Assembly (NCBI RefSeq): GCF_021043375.1
Contig: NZ_JAJNDV010000002.1
Span: forward strand, 310,001 to 374,000
DNA: 64,000 nt
Reading direction: 5' to 3'
Origin: Sphingomonas sp. IC-56
GTDB taxonomy: Bacteria > Pseudomonadota > Alphaproteobacteria > Sphingomonadales > Sphingomonadaceae
This document shows, piece after piece, positions 43,017 to 52,008 of the stretch. Every line of letters begins with the position of its first letter. Within the stretch, counting starts at the first letter, position 1. The position numbers and the translations under genes are program-made. A model generated the notes under the pieces. The model had not been told where the DNA came from and made no database searches. It was given only the letters and a program-made list of their open reading frames with translations.

Positions 43017-46000
43017 TCAGAAGCCGACCGACGCGCTCAGGAAAAGATAGCGTCCGGCCGCATCATAGAATTGCGGGTAGGTATTGCCGTTGCCGCCGTC
43101 CTCGATCGCCGCGGTCGTGGTCAGCGGGGGATCCTTGTCGAACAGGTTGTTCACGCCCAGGCGGAAGGTGAAGTCCTTGCGCACGCTATACGCCATCGAC
43201 AGGTCGAAATAGCTGCGCGCGCCGAGTTCCTTGTTGAGCGCCGCGAAGCTGCCGGTGAGTGCCGGCTGATCGCTGGTCTGGGCGATCTGGACCGACGAGA
43301 CGTACCGCCATGCGAAGGCCAGATTGAAGCTGCTGTCGGGCATCCAGGTGGTCGTCAGCTTGTGACGCCATTCGGGACGCGGGCGACCGCAAAGACCGGC
43401 ATACAGGCCCACGCACTCATAGGTGTCGGCCGCAGGCGAGTTGGGCAGCGGCACCGTCTTGTACGAGTCGAGATACGTGCCCGCCAAGTTGAAGGCGAGA
43501 CGACCGCCACCCAGGCCGATATCGTCCAGGTTCATCCGGTAATCCGCCGCAACGTCGATACCCTTGGTCTGGAGCGAGCCGGTGTTGACGTTGAATCGCT
43601 GGAAGTACCCTGACTCGCTCTGCCACAGCGAACCGGCGGGGCTGCGCCGGATCTGATCGCAGAAGAAGGGATCGCCATTGGCAATGCAGTTCGCCAGCGA
43701 GAGGTTCGGATTGACGCTGCCGACCAGATTTTCGACCTTGATGTCGAAGTAATCGAGCGAGACCGTCAGGCCGCGCACGAAGCGGGGCTCGAACACCGCA
43801 CCCAGCGAAAGGGTCTTGGCGGTCTCCGGCTGCAGCGCCGGGTTGCCGCCGATCAGCGAGTAGAATTGGCCGGCAGGATTGTCGACGATGTTGCCATACT
43901 GGCCGGCGGTCACACCGGTGCGGGCGCACTGTTCCAGCGTTGCGATCGGCGTCGCGCCGGCGCATGGATCGAACGATCCATTGGCGTTCTCCGTCAGTTC
44001 GACTTCGAACAGCGTCTGGCTCGAGAAGAGTTCGATCACGTTGGGCGCACGCACCGCACGCTGATACGACCCGCGGAAGCGCAGATCGTTCACCGGCGAC
44101 CAGTTGAGCCCCAGCTTGTAGGTGTGCGTCTTGAAGCCGGTGTCATAGTCGGAGAAGCGATACGCGCCTTCGAACGACAGCGTCTGGAAGAAGGGGCGGT
44201 TCTCGACCAGCGGCAGGATCAGCTCGCCGAAGAACTCCTTGGCGGCAGTCGATCCGTTGATCGGCAGTTCGGGGCTGGCGGCCGCCTGGTACACTTCGTC
44301 AGGCTGATAATCGACGGTGTTCTTGCGATACTCGAACCCGACCGCAATGCCGACGCCGGTGTCAGCGAAGGGCGACTGGATGCCATAGGTGCCCAGGTTC
44401 CCGTCGATCACGCCGACGACGTTGATCAGGCTGGTGTCGCCGGTGATGCTCTTCACCTCAGCGACATAGTCCACGGCGTCCTGCGATGCGGCGGCGCCGA
44501 AATAGTCGAGCGGCGCGCAATTGGCGTCGTTGTTGTTCGGATTGGCGTCCGCATTGATCGCGCACACGATCTGGCCGGCCGAGTTGCGCACGGCGTTGAA
44601 TGCATTGGCAGTGCGCTGGCGATTGGCGTCGCCCGAGAAGCGGCTGCGATAGCTGACCTTCGAATAGATGCCGTACAGGTCATAGTTGAACGCGCCCGCC
44701 AGCAGGCCGCGGGTGCCGCCAACGATGCGATAGGTTTGATGCTGGATGTCGTCCTGGCGATTGCCGCCTTCGACGTTGCGGCGTGCAACCAGCACGCCCT
44801 GTGCGATCCCGGCGGGGCCGGCATAGTTGCCCTGCGCGTCATAGGTGCTCGCGGTGGAAAGGCCGCGGCTGGTGCACAGGAAGTTGGCCTGCTGCGCGCT
44901 CAGGAACGGATTGTCGCAGTTGATGCCGTTGATGCCATTGGCGTTGATGCTGATGCCGGCGCTGTTGGTACCCGGTGCGATCTGCGCGACCGAGCGGTCT
45001 TCCATGAACGCGAGCTCGAGATACGGCTTGATGTGCTCGTTGAGTTCGTAGTGCGCGGTCGCGCCGAAGGAGTAGCGTTCGTCCGGGCGCTGATAATAGT
45101 TGTAGGGCGCAAAGTTATAGGTCTGCGTTCCCGCAACAAAGGTTCCGTCCGCGACCCGGAAGGAGTTCGGCAGGCCGGGAATGCGGCCGGCATTGGTGAA
45201 GTTGGCCGGTGCGTTGGTGCCCGATCCGCTGCACGCATATTCGCTGCCGCCGACGCCGGTGGTGCCGAGCCCGCACGCGCTATAGTCATAGTCGGCCTGC
45301 AGGATGGCGTTGACCTTGCGGTACGTCGCGTACGCGGTGACGTTGCCGCGCCCGTCGGAGAGGTTGCCGCCGGCAACTGCCGAGATTTCGGTGGTGAAGC
45401 CGTTCCACACGCTCTGGTCCGGCTTGGCATAGGCGCCGGGCACCGCTGCGTCGTTGCGGTCCAGCAGCGCGCGCAGCTCGTCACGGTCGTTGTTATGCTG
45501 ATAGCCGCCGATGCTGCCGGCCAGGCGCAGACCGTTGAAATCGTCGAGCAGCTTGAAGTTCACCACGCCGGCGATCGCGTCCGAGCCATAAACGGCGGAT
45601 GCGCCGCCCGTCAGCACTTCGACCGACTGGATCAACGGCGTCGGGACCTGATTAAGATCCGATGGGATGTTCTTGGGCGAACCATAAGGCAGGCGGCGGC
45701 CGTTCACGAGAACCAGCGTGCGCGAGGGCGAGAGGCCGCGAAGATCGACCTGGGCAGTGCCGGTCGCTTCGTTCGAATTGGCCGCGCCCTGTGCCGCGAA
45801 TACCTGGGGAAGCTGGTTGACCAGATCCTCGGTCCGCACCGTACCGCGCTGTGCGAACTCTTCCGAAGAAATGGTGGTGACCGGGCTCACGCTCTCCATG
45901 TTCGCCGAGCGGATGCGCGAGCCGGTGACGGTGACATTGCCTTCATCAACAGGCGTGTCCTCAGCCTGGGCCGGCGTTTCGACTGCCGCTTCCTGGGCCA

Positions 46001-46079
46001 TCGCCGGCAGCGCCGACAAGGCGCCGAGCGCGAAGACCGAGCCAAGTAAGGTGGCGCGCAACTTGGTACGTTGAATCAT
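43017..46079 (-). CDS. TonB-dependent outer-membrane receptor
   Basis: A 1020-residue receptor with a signal peptide (LLGSVFALGALSALPAMAQ), a plug domain (VTVTGSRIRSANMESVSPVTT; VDLRGLSPSRTLVLVNGRRLPYG split around residues 110-135; VEVLTGGASAVYGSDAIAGVVNF) and a large beta-barrel ending in the aromatic LFLSASVGF. No FecA-like signalling extension at the N-terminus. The large size, and neighbours that are exported peptidases and esterases, suggest import of an oligopeptide-like or conjugated substrate rather than a siderophore. It follows the esterase gene after about 60 bases. Confidence 0.93.
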   Translation of the reverse strand: MIQRTKLRATLLGSVFALGALSALPAMAQEAAVETPAQAEDTPVDEGNVTVTGSRIRSANMESVSPVTTISSEEFAQRGTVRTEDLVNQLPQVFAAQGAANSNEATGTAQVDLRGLSPSRTLVLVNGRRLPYGSPKNIPSDLNQVPTPLIQSVEVLTGGASAVYGSDAIAGVVNFKLLDDFNGLRLAGSIGGYQHNNDRDELRALLDRNDAAVPGAYAKPDQSVWNGFTTEISAVAGGNLSDGRGNVTAYATYRKVNAILQADYDYSACGLGTTGVGGSEYACSGSGTNAPANFTNAGRIPGLPNSFRVADGTFVAGTQTYNFAPYNYYQRPDERYSFGATAHYELNEHIKPYLELAFMEDRSVAQIAPGTNSAGISINANGINGINCDNPFLSAQQANFLCTSRGLSTASTYDAQGNYAGPAGIAQGVLVARRNVEGGNRQDDIQHQTYRIVGGTRGLLAGAFNYDLYGIYSKVSYRSRFSGDANRQRTANAFNAVRNSAGQIVCAINADANPNNNDANCAPLDYFGAAASQDAVDYVAEVKSITGDTSLINVVGVIDGNLGTYGIQSPFADTGVGIAVGFEYRKNTVDYQPDEVYQAAASPELPINGSTAAKEFFGELILPLVENRPFFQTLSFEGAYRFSDYDTGFKTHTYKLGLNWSPVNDLRFRGSYQRAVRAPNVIELFSSQTLFEVELTENANGSFDPCAGATPIATLEQCARTGVTAGQYGNIVDNPAGQFYSLIGGNPALQPETAKTLSLGAVFEPRFVRGLTVSLDYFDIKVENLVGSVNPNLSLANCIANGDPFFCDQIRRSPAGSLWQSESGYFQRFNVNTGSLQTKGIDVAADYRMNLDDIGLGGGRLAFNLAGTYLDSYKTVPLPNSPAADTYECVGLYAGLCGRPRPEWRHKLTTTWMPDSSFNLAFAWRYVSSVQIAQTSDQPALTGSFAALNKELGARSYFDLSMAYSVRKDFTFRLGVNNLFDKDPPLTTTAAIEDGGNGNTYPQFYDAAGRYLFLSASVGF

Positions 46080-46142
46080 GGTGTTCTGCTTCCCCGTTTC
46101 GTTTTGGTTTTGTGATGTTCAGAAGGCGCCGGCGCCCCGCTT

Positions 46143-47867
46143 TTAGCGGTAGCGCCAGCTCGTCAGGTCGGCGCCCGCGGGTGCGGCCGCTTCGATGCGC
46201 TTCAGGATCTTGGGCACGTACATGCTGTTGTAGCGCAGGCGCCCGATCGAATTGGGCTGGGTCGGATCGCCGTTCCAGCAATGCTCGTCGCGATCACCAT
46301 AGGTGACCTCGCCCTGATAGGCGGGCTTTGCCTTTTTGAGGAAGTCCTCCATCAGATAGACGGCGTTGTTCAGGTAGAAATTGTCCATGTCGCCGACATA
46401 GATGTGGATCTTGCCCTGAAGCTTTGGGCCCAGGGTCTTCCAATCGCGCTCCATGATGTGGCGCAGATCGTAATTGTCGCGCCAATAGGCCGCGACCTTC
46501 TTGTCGATGACGCCGGTCGCCTTGTCCCAGATGCGCATGGGATAGCCGTCCGCGCCCATCGGCGAGTAGACGGCCTCCCAAATGTCCCACTGACCCCCCG
46601 AGCGCGTCTTGTCGCCAAGCACGGCTTCCCACCGGTTCTCGTCTTCTGCGGTGTAGAAGACGTGGCCAAGATAGTCGCGTTTGCCTGGCTTGGCGACGCG
46701 CCCGAAGGGCCCCTCGCGCCAATACGCGTTCTTGTCCTCGTACAGGTTGGTGACCATCGTCTGACGGAAGTCGATGGGGTCCGGACAGGCGGCAAAGGCG
46801 CCGTTATATTCGTCCGGGTAGAAGACCTGCGCCGCCAGCGCTTCCCAGCCGCCCGTCGATCCGCCGTACAGGAAGCGCGACCAACCCGCGCCCAGTCCCC
46901 GGAACTTCTTTTCCAACGCCGGGATGAAATCATAGGTGATGGCGTCGCCATACGGCCCCAGATTGGCCGAGTTCACCGCATAGCTGTCATCGTAATAAGG
47001 ATTGCTGTGGTCGATCTCGACGATCAGCATCCGGGGGAAGTCGGGCGACGTCCACTTCTTGTAGAAGTCATAGGCTTCCTGCTGCTCGGTACGAGCATAG
47101 CAGGTCTCGTTGCGGAAGCGCTCGCTGGGCTCGCACTTGATGTCGGCGTCGGGCGGCGTGGTGCGGAAGCCTCCGAAATCATCGGGGAAATGGCCGTGGA
47201 AGATGGCCAGCGGATATTTCGCTTCGGGATGCTTGTCGAAATCCTTCGGCACCAGGACGTGGCCGCGCATGAAGACGTCGCGGCCCCAGAACTTGGACAG
47301 CCGTTCCGAGCGATATTTGAAGTGGCGGACGAACTCGCTGTCCTTGGGTTCGGCGATCGGGGGCAGCACCTCGGTAAGCGCGACCTTGATCTCGCCTGCG
47401 CGCTTGGGGTCGAAATCGACCTTGAAGGGCTTGCTGATGAGGTTGCCCGGCTCCTTGCGCCAATTCTGCCCGGCGCCGCGCGCCGCTGGAAGCTTGACGG
47501 TCTTGCCGTTGCCCAGCGTGAAGCTCTCGTATTTGTGGAGTACCGCCTGCACGGTGTACTTGCCCGCAGGCACGTCCGCCAAGCTGCGGCCGGGATAGCC
47601 AAGCACCGAGTTGCCGATTACGCGGAATTGACCCTTGCCGAACTTCTCGACCTGAAGTCCGAAGATCTGCGGCGCATCGTAGTTCGCATCGACCTGGAAG
47701 CGCGGTTCGCTTGTATCGTCGTCGGTAAGGATCAGTATCAGCCGGCCCTCGTAAGAAGCTGCCGAAACTGGAGCCGCGAACTCGACGCGGAAATCCTCTG
47801 CGTTAAGCGCATGCGCGCCAAGCGTCAGCGCCGCCATCGCGACGCCGACTGCGAATATCTTCCGCAT
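46143..47867 (-). CDS. Exported alpha/beta-hydrolase (putative esterase), second paralogue
   Basis: 574 residues from ATG 47867, which has an AGGGGAAGA ribosome site; the open frame extends upstream without support. Signal peptide IFAVGVAMAALTLGAHALNA. Same architecture as the 37143-38861 protein: beta-rich N-terminus, nucleophile elbow LYGGSTGGWEAL, acid candidate in HIYVGDMDNFYLNN, histidine in DRDEHCWNGDP. The two are alike over their whole length, including the SWRYR C-terminus. First gene of the right arm, just downstream of the second copy of the operator. Confidence 0.82.
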   Translation of the reverse strand: MRKIFAVGVAMAALTLGAHALNAEDFRVEFAAPVSAASYEGRLILILTDDDTSEPRFQVDANYDAPQIFGLQVEKFGKGQFRVIGNSVLGYPGRSLADVPAGKYTVQAVLHKYESFTLGNGKTVKLPAARGAGQNWRKEPGNLISKPFKVDFDPKRAGEIKVALTEVLPPIAEPKDSEFVRHFKYRSERLSKFWGRDVFMRGHVLVPKDFDKHPEAKYPLAIFHGHFPDDFGGFRTTPPDADIKCEPSERFRNETCYARTEQQEAYDFYKKWTSPDFPRMLIVEIDHSNPYYDDSYAVNSANLGPYGDAITYDFIPALEKKFRGLGAGWSRFLYGGSTGGWEALAAQVFYPDEYNGAFAACPDPIDFRQTMVTNLYEDKNAYWREGPFGRVAKPGKRDYLGHVFYTAEDENRWEAVLGDKTRSGGQWDIWEAVYSPMGADGYPMRIWDKATGVIDKKVAAYWRDNYDLRHIMERDWKTLGPKLQGKIHIYVGDMDNFYLNNAVYLMEDFLKKAKPAYQGEVTYGDRDEHCWNGDPTQPNSIGRLRYNSMYVPKILKRIEAAAPAGADLTSWRYR

Positions 47868-47916
47868 GTCGTCTTCCCCTTTTCCGGCGACCGTTATTTG
47901 GTTCCACCAGAGCCCA

Positions 47917-47945
47917 AGTTTCGTTTTCGAGACGCTGCCTGTCAA
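47917..47945 (-). promoter_or_regulatory. Possible promoter of the right arm
   Basis: On the minus strand a perfect TTGACA (47945-47940) is followed after 17 bases by GAAACT (47922-47917), a weak -10. The operator palindrome lies seven bases upstream of the TTGACA, the position expected for an activator site. About 50 bases of leader remain before the esterase ATG. Confidence 0.4.
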
Positions 47946-47952
47946 TAGACTT

Positions 47953-47969
47953 TGATCGGATAGCGAACA
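47953..47969 (-). promoter_or_regulatory. Second copy of the 17-bp operator, between right arm and iclR gene
   Basis: Minus-strand TGTTCGCTATCCGATCA differs from the left-arm palindrome at one base of 17. It sits in the divergent region between the esterase operon and the IclR-type gene. A third half-site like the left copy's is not clear here. Confidence 0.72.
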
Positions 47970-48171
47970 AAAGTTTCACGGGCGGTCATTGGGATCGCCT
48001 GCTGAACGAACGGCTGCGCGTTTCGCGAAAGAAAATAACAGGAAGCTGGGTCCGCCGGGCTACTGCGTTTGGGAAGGTGATGAGGTATCGAGCAGTGGAC
48101 ACCGGAAGCATATTCGCAAATCAGATATGCAAAACGTGCAGATGAGTCTGCGTGCGGAGAGAGGCAGTATC

Positions 48172-48990
48172 GTGGAGAAATCCGAAATATCAGATGATTC
48201 AGCTGCAGAAGGCGACAATCACCTCAGAGAGGATGGCGATCGTGATTATGTCGCGTCACTGGCAAGGGGCCTGGATGTCATCTGCGCATTCAGTCGTCTT
48301 ACCCCGAAGATGACGTTGAGCGAGGTAGCCAAGGCAGTGAATATGTCTCGCGCGACCACCCGACGATTGTTGCTGACGCTGGTGCAGGAAGGATATGCCG
48401 AGAAGAACGATCGAATCTTTTCGCTGCGGCCCAAGGTCCTGCAGCTTGGGTATTCTGCGCTGTCTTCCGTGGGTATATTGGACGTGGCCCAGCCCGTCAT
48501 GAACGAACTCACGCAGCGTACGCAGGAGTCGATCTTTACCGCGGTTATGACTGGAGACGAAGTGACCTACCTGGCGCGCTCCACGCCGGACCGGGTGATT
48601 TCAGTGAGCATCAATATCGGCATTCGCCTGCCCGCTTACGCGGTTTCGACAGGGCGGGTGTTGCTGGCCGCAGAACCCGACGAGGTGCTTGATCGCTACA
48701 TCGATCGGGTCGACCTCACTCAGCATACCGCCAAGACGGTGAACTCAAAGGAAAAGCTGCGCGACGTCATCCTTGAGGCGCGACGACGCGGATATTCGTT
48801 GGTTGATGAGGAACTGGAAGCCGGCGTCCGATCGCTTTCGGTCCCGATACGCGACGGGCAACAGCGGGTGATCGCCGCGCTGAATGCCTGCTGTCCCTCC
48901 ACGCGCTTCACGGTCAAGGCGATGGAGCAGCAGCTCGTGCCAGAACTTCTGAAAGCTGCCAGCCTGATCAATCAGAGGCTTCTCGGCTAA
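48172..48990 (+). CDS. IclR-family transcriptional regulator (PcaR/PcaU-like)
   Basis: 272 residues from GTG 48172, chosen because GAGAGG lies a suitable distance upstream; ATG 48127 and ATG 48142 are in frame and cannot be excluded. N-terminal winged helix: DYVASLARGLDVICAFSRL, then MTLSEVAKAVNMSRATTRRLLLTL as the helix-turn-helix. C-terminal effector domain ends with VRSLSVPIRDGQQRVIAALN. The DYVxSLxRGLxVI start is characteristic of the PcaR/PcaU/PobR branch, whose members often activate catabolic genes on binding the pathway substrate. The matching operator copies at 35752 and 47953 make this protein the likely regulator of both arms. Confidence 0.9.
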   Translation: MEKSEISDDSAAEGDNHLREDGDRDYVASLARGLDVICAFSRLTPKMTLSEVAKAVNMSRATTRRLLLTLVQEGYAEKNDRIFSLRPKVLQLGYSALSSVGILDVAQPVMNELTQRTQESIFTAVMTGDEVTYLARSTPDRVISVSINIGIRLPAYAVSTGRVLLAAEPDEVLDRYIDRVDLTQHTAKTVNSKEKLRDVILEARRRGYSLVDEELEAGVRSLSVPIRDGQQRVIAALNACCPSTRFTVKAMEQQLVPELLKAASLINQRLLG

Positions 48991-49193
48991 GCGGGACAAG
49001 TGGGGCGTGGCCGGCGGGCATAAGCCGTCACGAATTGGCGCTTGCGCTGTTCGCCATGTCGTGGCGATGGTCAGGCGGTGAGCAGCAGGCAAGACGCCCG
49101 CGGCGTGCGGCGGCGGTGCTGCGTTCGGGGGAATGCGATGATCGGCTTGTGGTTGCCACCCGTGCGCTTCGGTCTGCTATCGGGGGCTGCGGC

Positions 49194-50429
49194 GTGAACG
49201 GCGCGTCGTTGCGGATCCTGATCGGACTGGCGCTGGGCCTTGCCGGCGGTGCGCTGATGGGAGGCAGGACTGGCGCGGCGCCGGCCTTAGCCGGGACCAC
49301 AGCGATCGGGCGGCTGTGGCTCGATGCACTCACGATGACGGTGGTGCCGCTGGTCTTCTCGCTGTTGGTGACGGGCATCTTGGGCGCGGCGCATGACGCG
49401 CGGCAGAACCGCGTCGCATTGCGGGCATTGTTGTGGTTCGCCGTGCTGTTGGCTGGTGGATGCCTGTTGGCGGCGGCGAGCACTACCGTGTTGCTCCACC
49501 TCTGGCCGGTAGGCGATGCCGCCGCTAGCCTGCGGCCGCCTGCCGGAGCTGCGCCAGTGCCGGGTGCGGCTTCGGACTGGCTGAGCGGCATCATCCCGAC
49601 CAACCCGATTAAGGCGGCCGCGGAAACCGCGATGGTGCCGCTGGTCGTGTTCGCACTGTTTTTCGGCTTCGCCGCGGCCCGCGTCGCGGCGGATCTGCAG
49701 CAGGCGCTCCAGCTCCTGTTCCGCGGCATTGCTGAGACGATGCTGGTGATCGTGCAATGGGTGCTGCTGGTGGCCCCAATCGGCGTGTTCGCGCTCGCGT
49801 TCGGCCTCGGTGCGCGGGCGGGCACGGGCGCGGTCGGCGTGCTGGTCCAATATGTCGTGGTGGTCGCCAGTGCATGCCTGCTGATCGGCGTGCTGGCGTA
49901 TCTGGTCGTGCTGGCGATCGGACGGCTGTCGCTTGCCCGCTTCGCACGTGCGGCACTGCCAGCGCAGGTAGTGGCGCTCAGCACGCAGTCCTCGCTGGCG
50001 ACGCTTCCTGCAATGGTGGAGGCGGCGCCCGCGCTGGGCGTCGAGCGCGCCGCGGCGGGGATCATCCTGCCGCTGGCCGTGTCGATCTTTCGCGCGGCGA
50101 GTGCCGCCGCCAATGTCGCCGTCGCGCTGTACCTGGCGGCAGTGTATGGTAATGAACCGGGGATCGGCCTGCTGGTTGTGGGCGCGCTGGTCGCCGCGGC
50201 AGTCAGCCTGGCGGCGGTGGGCCTGCCGGCGCAGGTGTCGTTCTTCGCGACGATCGGGCCCGTGTGCCTGGCGATCGGCGTGCCGGTGGAGTTGCTGCCC
50301 CTTCTGCTGGCGGTGGAGACAATTCCGGACCTGTTCCGCACCGTTGGCAACGTAACTGCCGACATGGCCGTTATGCGATTGGCGGGACGTGGTTCGACCA
50401 ACTCTGGTGACACTGCGGCGCGCGGCTGA
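49194..50429 (+). CDS. Dicarboxylate/amino acid:cation symporter (DAACS family)
   Basis: 411 residues from GTG 49194; the open frame upstream to 49035 is arginine-rich and not family-like. Polytopic inner-membrane protein with the family features: SLRILIGLALGLAGGALMG helix, MTVVPLVFSLLVTGIL, the serine-rich re-entrant loop ALSTQSSLATLPAMVEA, and the C-terminal AVETIPDLFRTVGNVTADMAV with the substrate-binding D/N residues. Imports amino acids such as glutamate, or C4-dicarboxylates, with Na+ or H+. It could take up products of the peptidase unit on its left, but it is not in an operon with it. Confidence 0.88.
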   Translation: MNGASLRILIGLALGLAGGALMGGRTGAAPALAGTTAIGRLWLDALTMTVVPLVFSLLVTGILGAAHDARQNRVALRALLWFAVLLAGGCLLAAASTTVLLHLWPVGDAAASLRPPAGAAPVPGAASDWLSGIIPTNPIKAAAETAMVPLVVFALFFGFAAARVAADLQQALQLLFRGIAETMLVIVQWVLLVAPIGVFALAFGLGARAGTGAVGVLVQYVVVVASACLLIGVLAYLVVLAIGRLSLARFARAALPAQVVALSTQSSLATLPAMVEAAPALGVERAAAGIILPLAVSIFRAASAAANVAVALYLAAVYGNEPGIGLLVVGALVAAAVSLAAVGLPAQVSFFATIGPVCLAIGVPVELLPLLLAVETIPDLFRTVGNVTADMAVMRLAGRGSTNSGDTAARG

Positions 50430-50520
50430 ACGCCGTCACAGACAGTGACGCGCGCCCCTCGCGGACGGGAAGGGTTCATGGTACGGGCACGGTCAAGACC
50501 ATGTGGTTACAGGAGAATGC

Positions 50521-52008
50521 GTGAGCGAGGCTGAACGGGACGAAGCCGCGATCGGGATCGCAGGACTAGACGATGTGCTTGCCGGAGGGTTGGCCCGGAG
50601 CCGCGTCTTCCTGTTCGAAGGGAGCCCGGGCACGGGCAAGACGACCATCTCGCTCCAGTTTCTGCTGGAAGGCGCCAAGGTCGGGGAGCGAGTGCTCTAC
50701 ATCACCCTGTCGGAGACGGAGGACGAGCTGAAGGCCAGCGCTGCCTCGCATGGATGGTCGCTGGACGGGATCGACATCTACGAACTCGTGCCGCCCGAAA
50801 GCCTCCTTGACGAGGAGCAGCAGCAGAGCCTGCTGTATTCCTCTGACCTGGAGCTGGGAGAGACGACCCGTCGCATCTTCGAAGCTTTCCAGCGGGTGAA
50901 GCCCAGCCGTGTGGTGCTCGACAGCCTGTCCGAAATCCGCCTGCTGGCACAAAGCTCGCTGCGGTACCGCCGGCAGGTGTTGGCGCTGAAGCATTTCTTC
51001 GCGCGCCAGGAGGCGACCGTGCTCATGCTCGACGACCTGACCGCCGAGCAACACGACAAGACCGTGCACAGCGTCGCGCACGGGGTGGTTCGGCTGGAGG
51101 AGCTTGCGCCGGACTATGGTGCGGAGCGCCGACGCTTGCGAGTCATCAAGTATCGCGGCCGGCGGTTCCGGGGCGGCTATCACGATTTCGAGATACAGAC
51201 CGGCGGTGTGCGGGTCTTTCCGCGGCTTGTTTCAGCAGAGCATCACCGCAGCTTTGAGCGCGAAGTGTTGCAATCGCCGATTGCCGAACTGAATGCGCTG
51301 CTGGGCGGCGGCGTGGAGCGGGGATCGAGCGTCCTGGTGCTCGGTCCGGCCGGCACCGGCAAGTCCCTGCTGTCGCTTACTTTCGTAGCGAATGCCGTTG
51401 GGCGCGGCGAACGCGCGGCGATGTTCGTGTTCGACGAAGAACTCGGTCTTTTGATCGAGCGCGCCAAGGGGCTTGGCTTCGACCTGCAAGCGATGGTCGA
51501 TCAGGACCTGCTGGTGCTGGAGCAAGTCGATGCCGCGGAACTGACTCCGGGCGAGTTCTCCGAGCGGGTCCGGCATTGCGTCGAGTTCCATGGCGCGCGC
51601 ACGGTGGTGGTGGACAGCCTCAATGGCTATCAGGCTGCGATGCCGGGCGAGAATGCCCTGATCCTGCACATGCATGAGCTGTTGCAATATCTGAACCGGC
51701 AGGGTGCAACGACCTTCCTGACCGTCGCCCAGCATGGGCTTGTTGGGGACATGCGCTCGCCGGTGGACGTGACCTATCTTGCCGATACCGTCATCCTACT
51801 GCGCTATTTCGAGGCGCTGGGCAGAGTTCGCCGCGCGATTTCGGTCGTTAAGAAGCGTACCGGCGCACACGAAAACACCATTCGCGAATATCGCATCGGT
51901 TCGAACGGCGTGACCCTTGGCGCGCCGCTGACCAACTTCCAGGGCGTGTTGCGCGGCGTGCCGACGATGGTCGGCGATGAGCCGGGGCTTTTGGATATCG
52001 AGGGTTGA
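50521..52008 (+). CDS. KaiC-like two-domain RecA-type ATPase
   Basis: 495 residues from GTG 50521, five bases after an AGGAG; two RecA-like KaiC domains in tandem. Walker A motifs are GSPGTGKTT (K40) and GPAGTGKSL (K281). Each has a following Walker B-type strand (VVLDSLSEIRLLA and VVVDSLNGYQAAM). Length and set-up match KaiC homologues found outside cyanobacteria. Neither kaiA nor kaiB is present, so this is not a standard clock set; it more likely acts as an ATP-driven switch with the histidine kinase, whose TTG start overlaps its stop (TTGA). Confidence 0.88.
   Translation: MSEAERDEAAIGIAGLDDVLAGGLARSRVFLFEGSPGTGKTTISLQFLLEGAKVGERVLYITLSETEDELKASAASHGWSLDGIDIYELVPPESLLDEEQQQSLLYSSDLELGETTRRIFEAFQRVKPSRVVLDSLSEIRLLAQSSLRYRRQVLALKHFFARQEATVLMLDDLTAEQHDKTVHSVAHGVVRLEELAPDYGAERRRLRVIKYRGRRFRGGYHDFEIQTGGVRVFPRLVSAEHHRSFEREVLQSPIAELNALLGGGVERGSSVLVLGPAGTGKSLLSLTFVANAVGRGERAAMFVFDEELGLLIERAKGLGFDLQAMVDQDLLVLEQVDAAELTPGEFSERVRHCVEFHGARTVVVDSLNGYQAAMPGENALILHMHELLQYLNRQGATTFLTVAQHGLVGDMRSPVDVTYLADTVILLRYFEALGRVRRAISVVKKRTGAHENTIREYRIGSNGVTLGAPLTNFQGVLRGVPTMVGDEPGLLDIEG

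Noticed and set aside
41440..43050. Plus-strand frame of 536 codons opposite the M20 gene
   Set aside because: Antisense shadow; M20 motifs are on the minus strand, and the frame would also cross the terminator at 42973-43007.
43866..46049. Long plus-strand frame of 727 codons opposite the TonB receptor gene
   Set aside because: It is the mirror of a GC-rich, strongly biased coding strand; the product has no domain and the minus-strand receptor is complete with signal peptide and C-terminal phenylalanine.
46281..47948. Plus-strand frame of 555 codons opposite the second esterase gene
   Set aside because: Antisense shadow; the minus-strand protein aligns full length with its paralogue at 37143-38861.
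35785..48990. Idea that the unit is a microcystin-degradation (mlr) cluster of sphingomonads
   Set aside because: No MlrA-type CAAX protease or MlrD transporter is present, and the serine hydrolase and metallopeptidases here belong to other families.
50521..52008. Complete circadian clock set
   Set aside because: Neither kaiA nor kaiB is found near the KaiC-like gene, so a clock claim is not supported.
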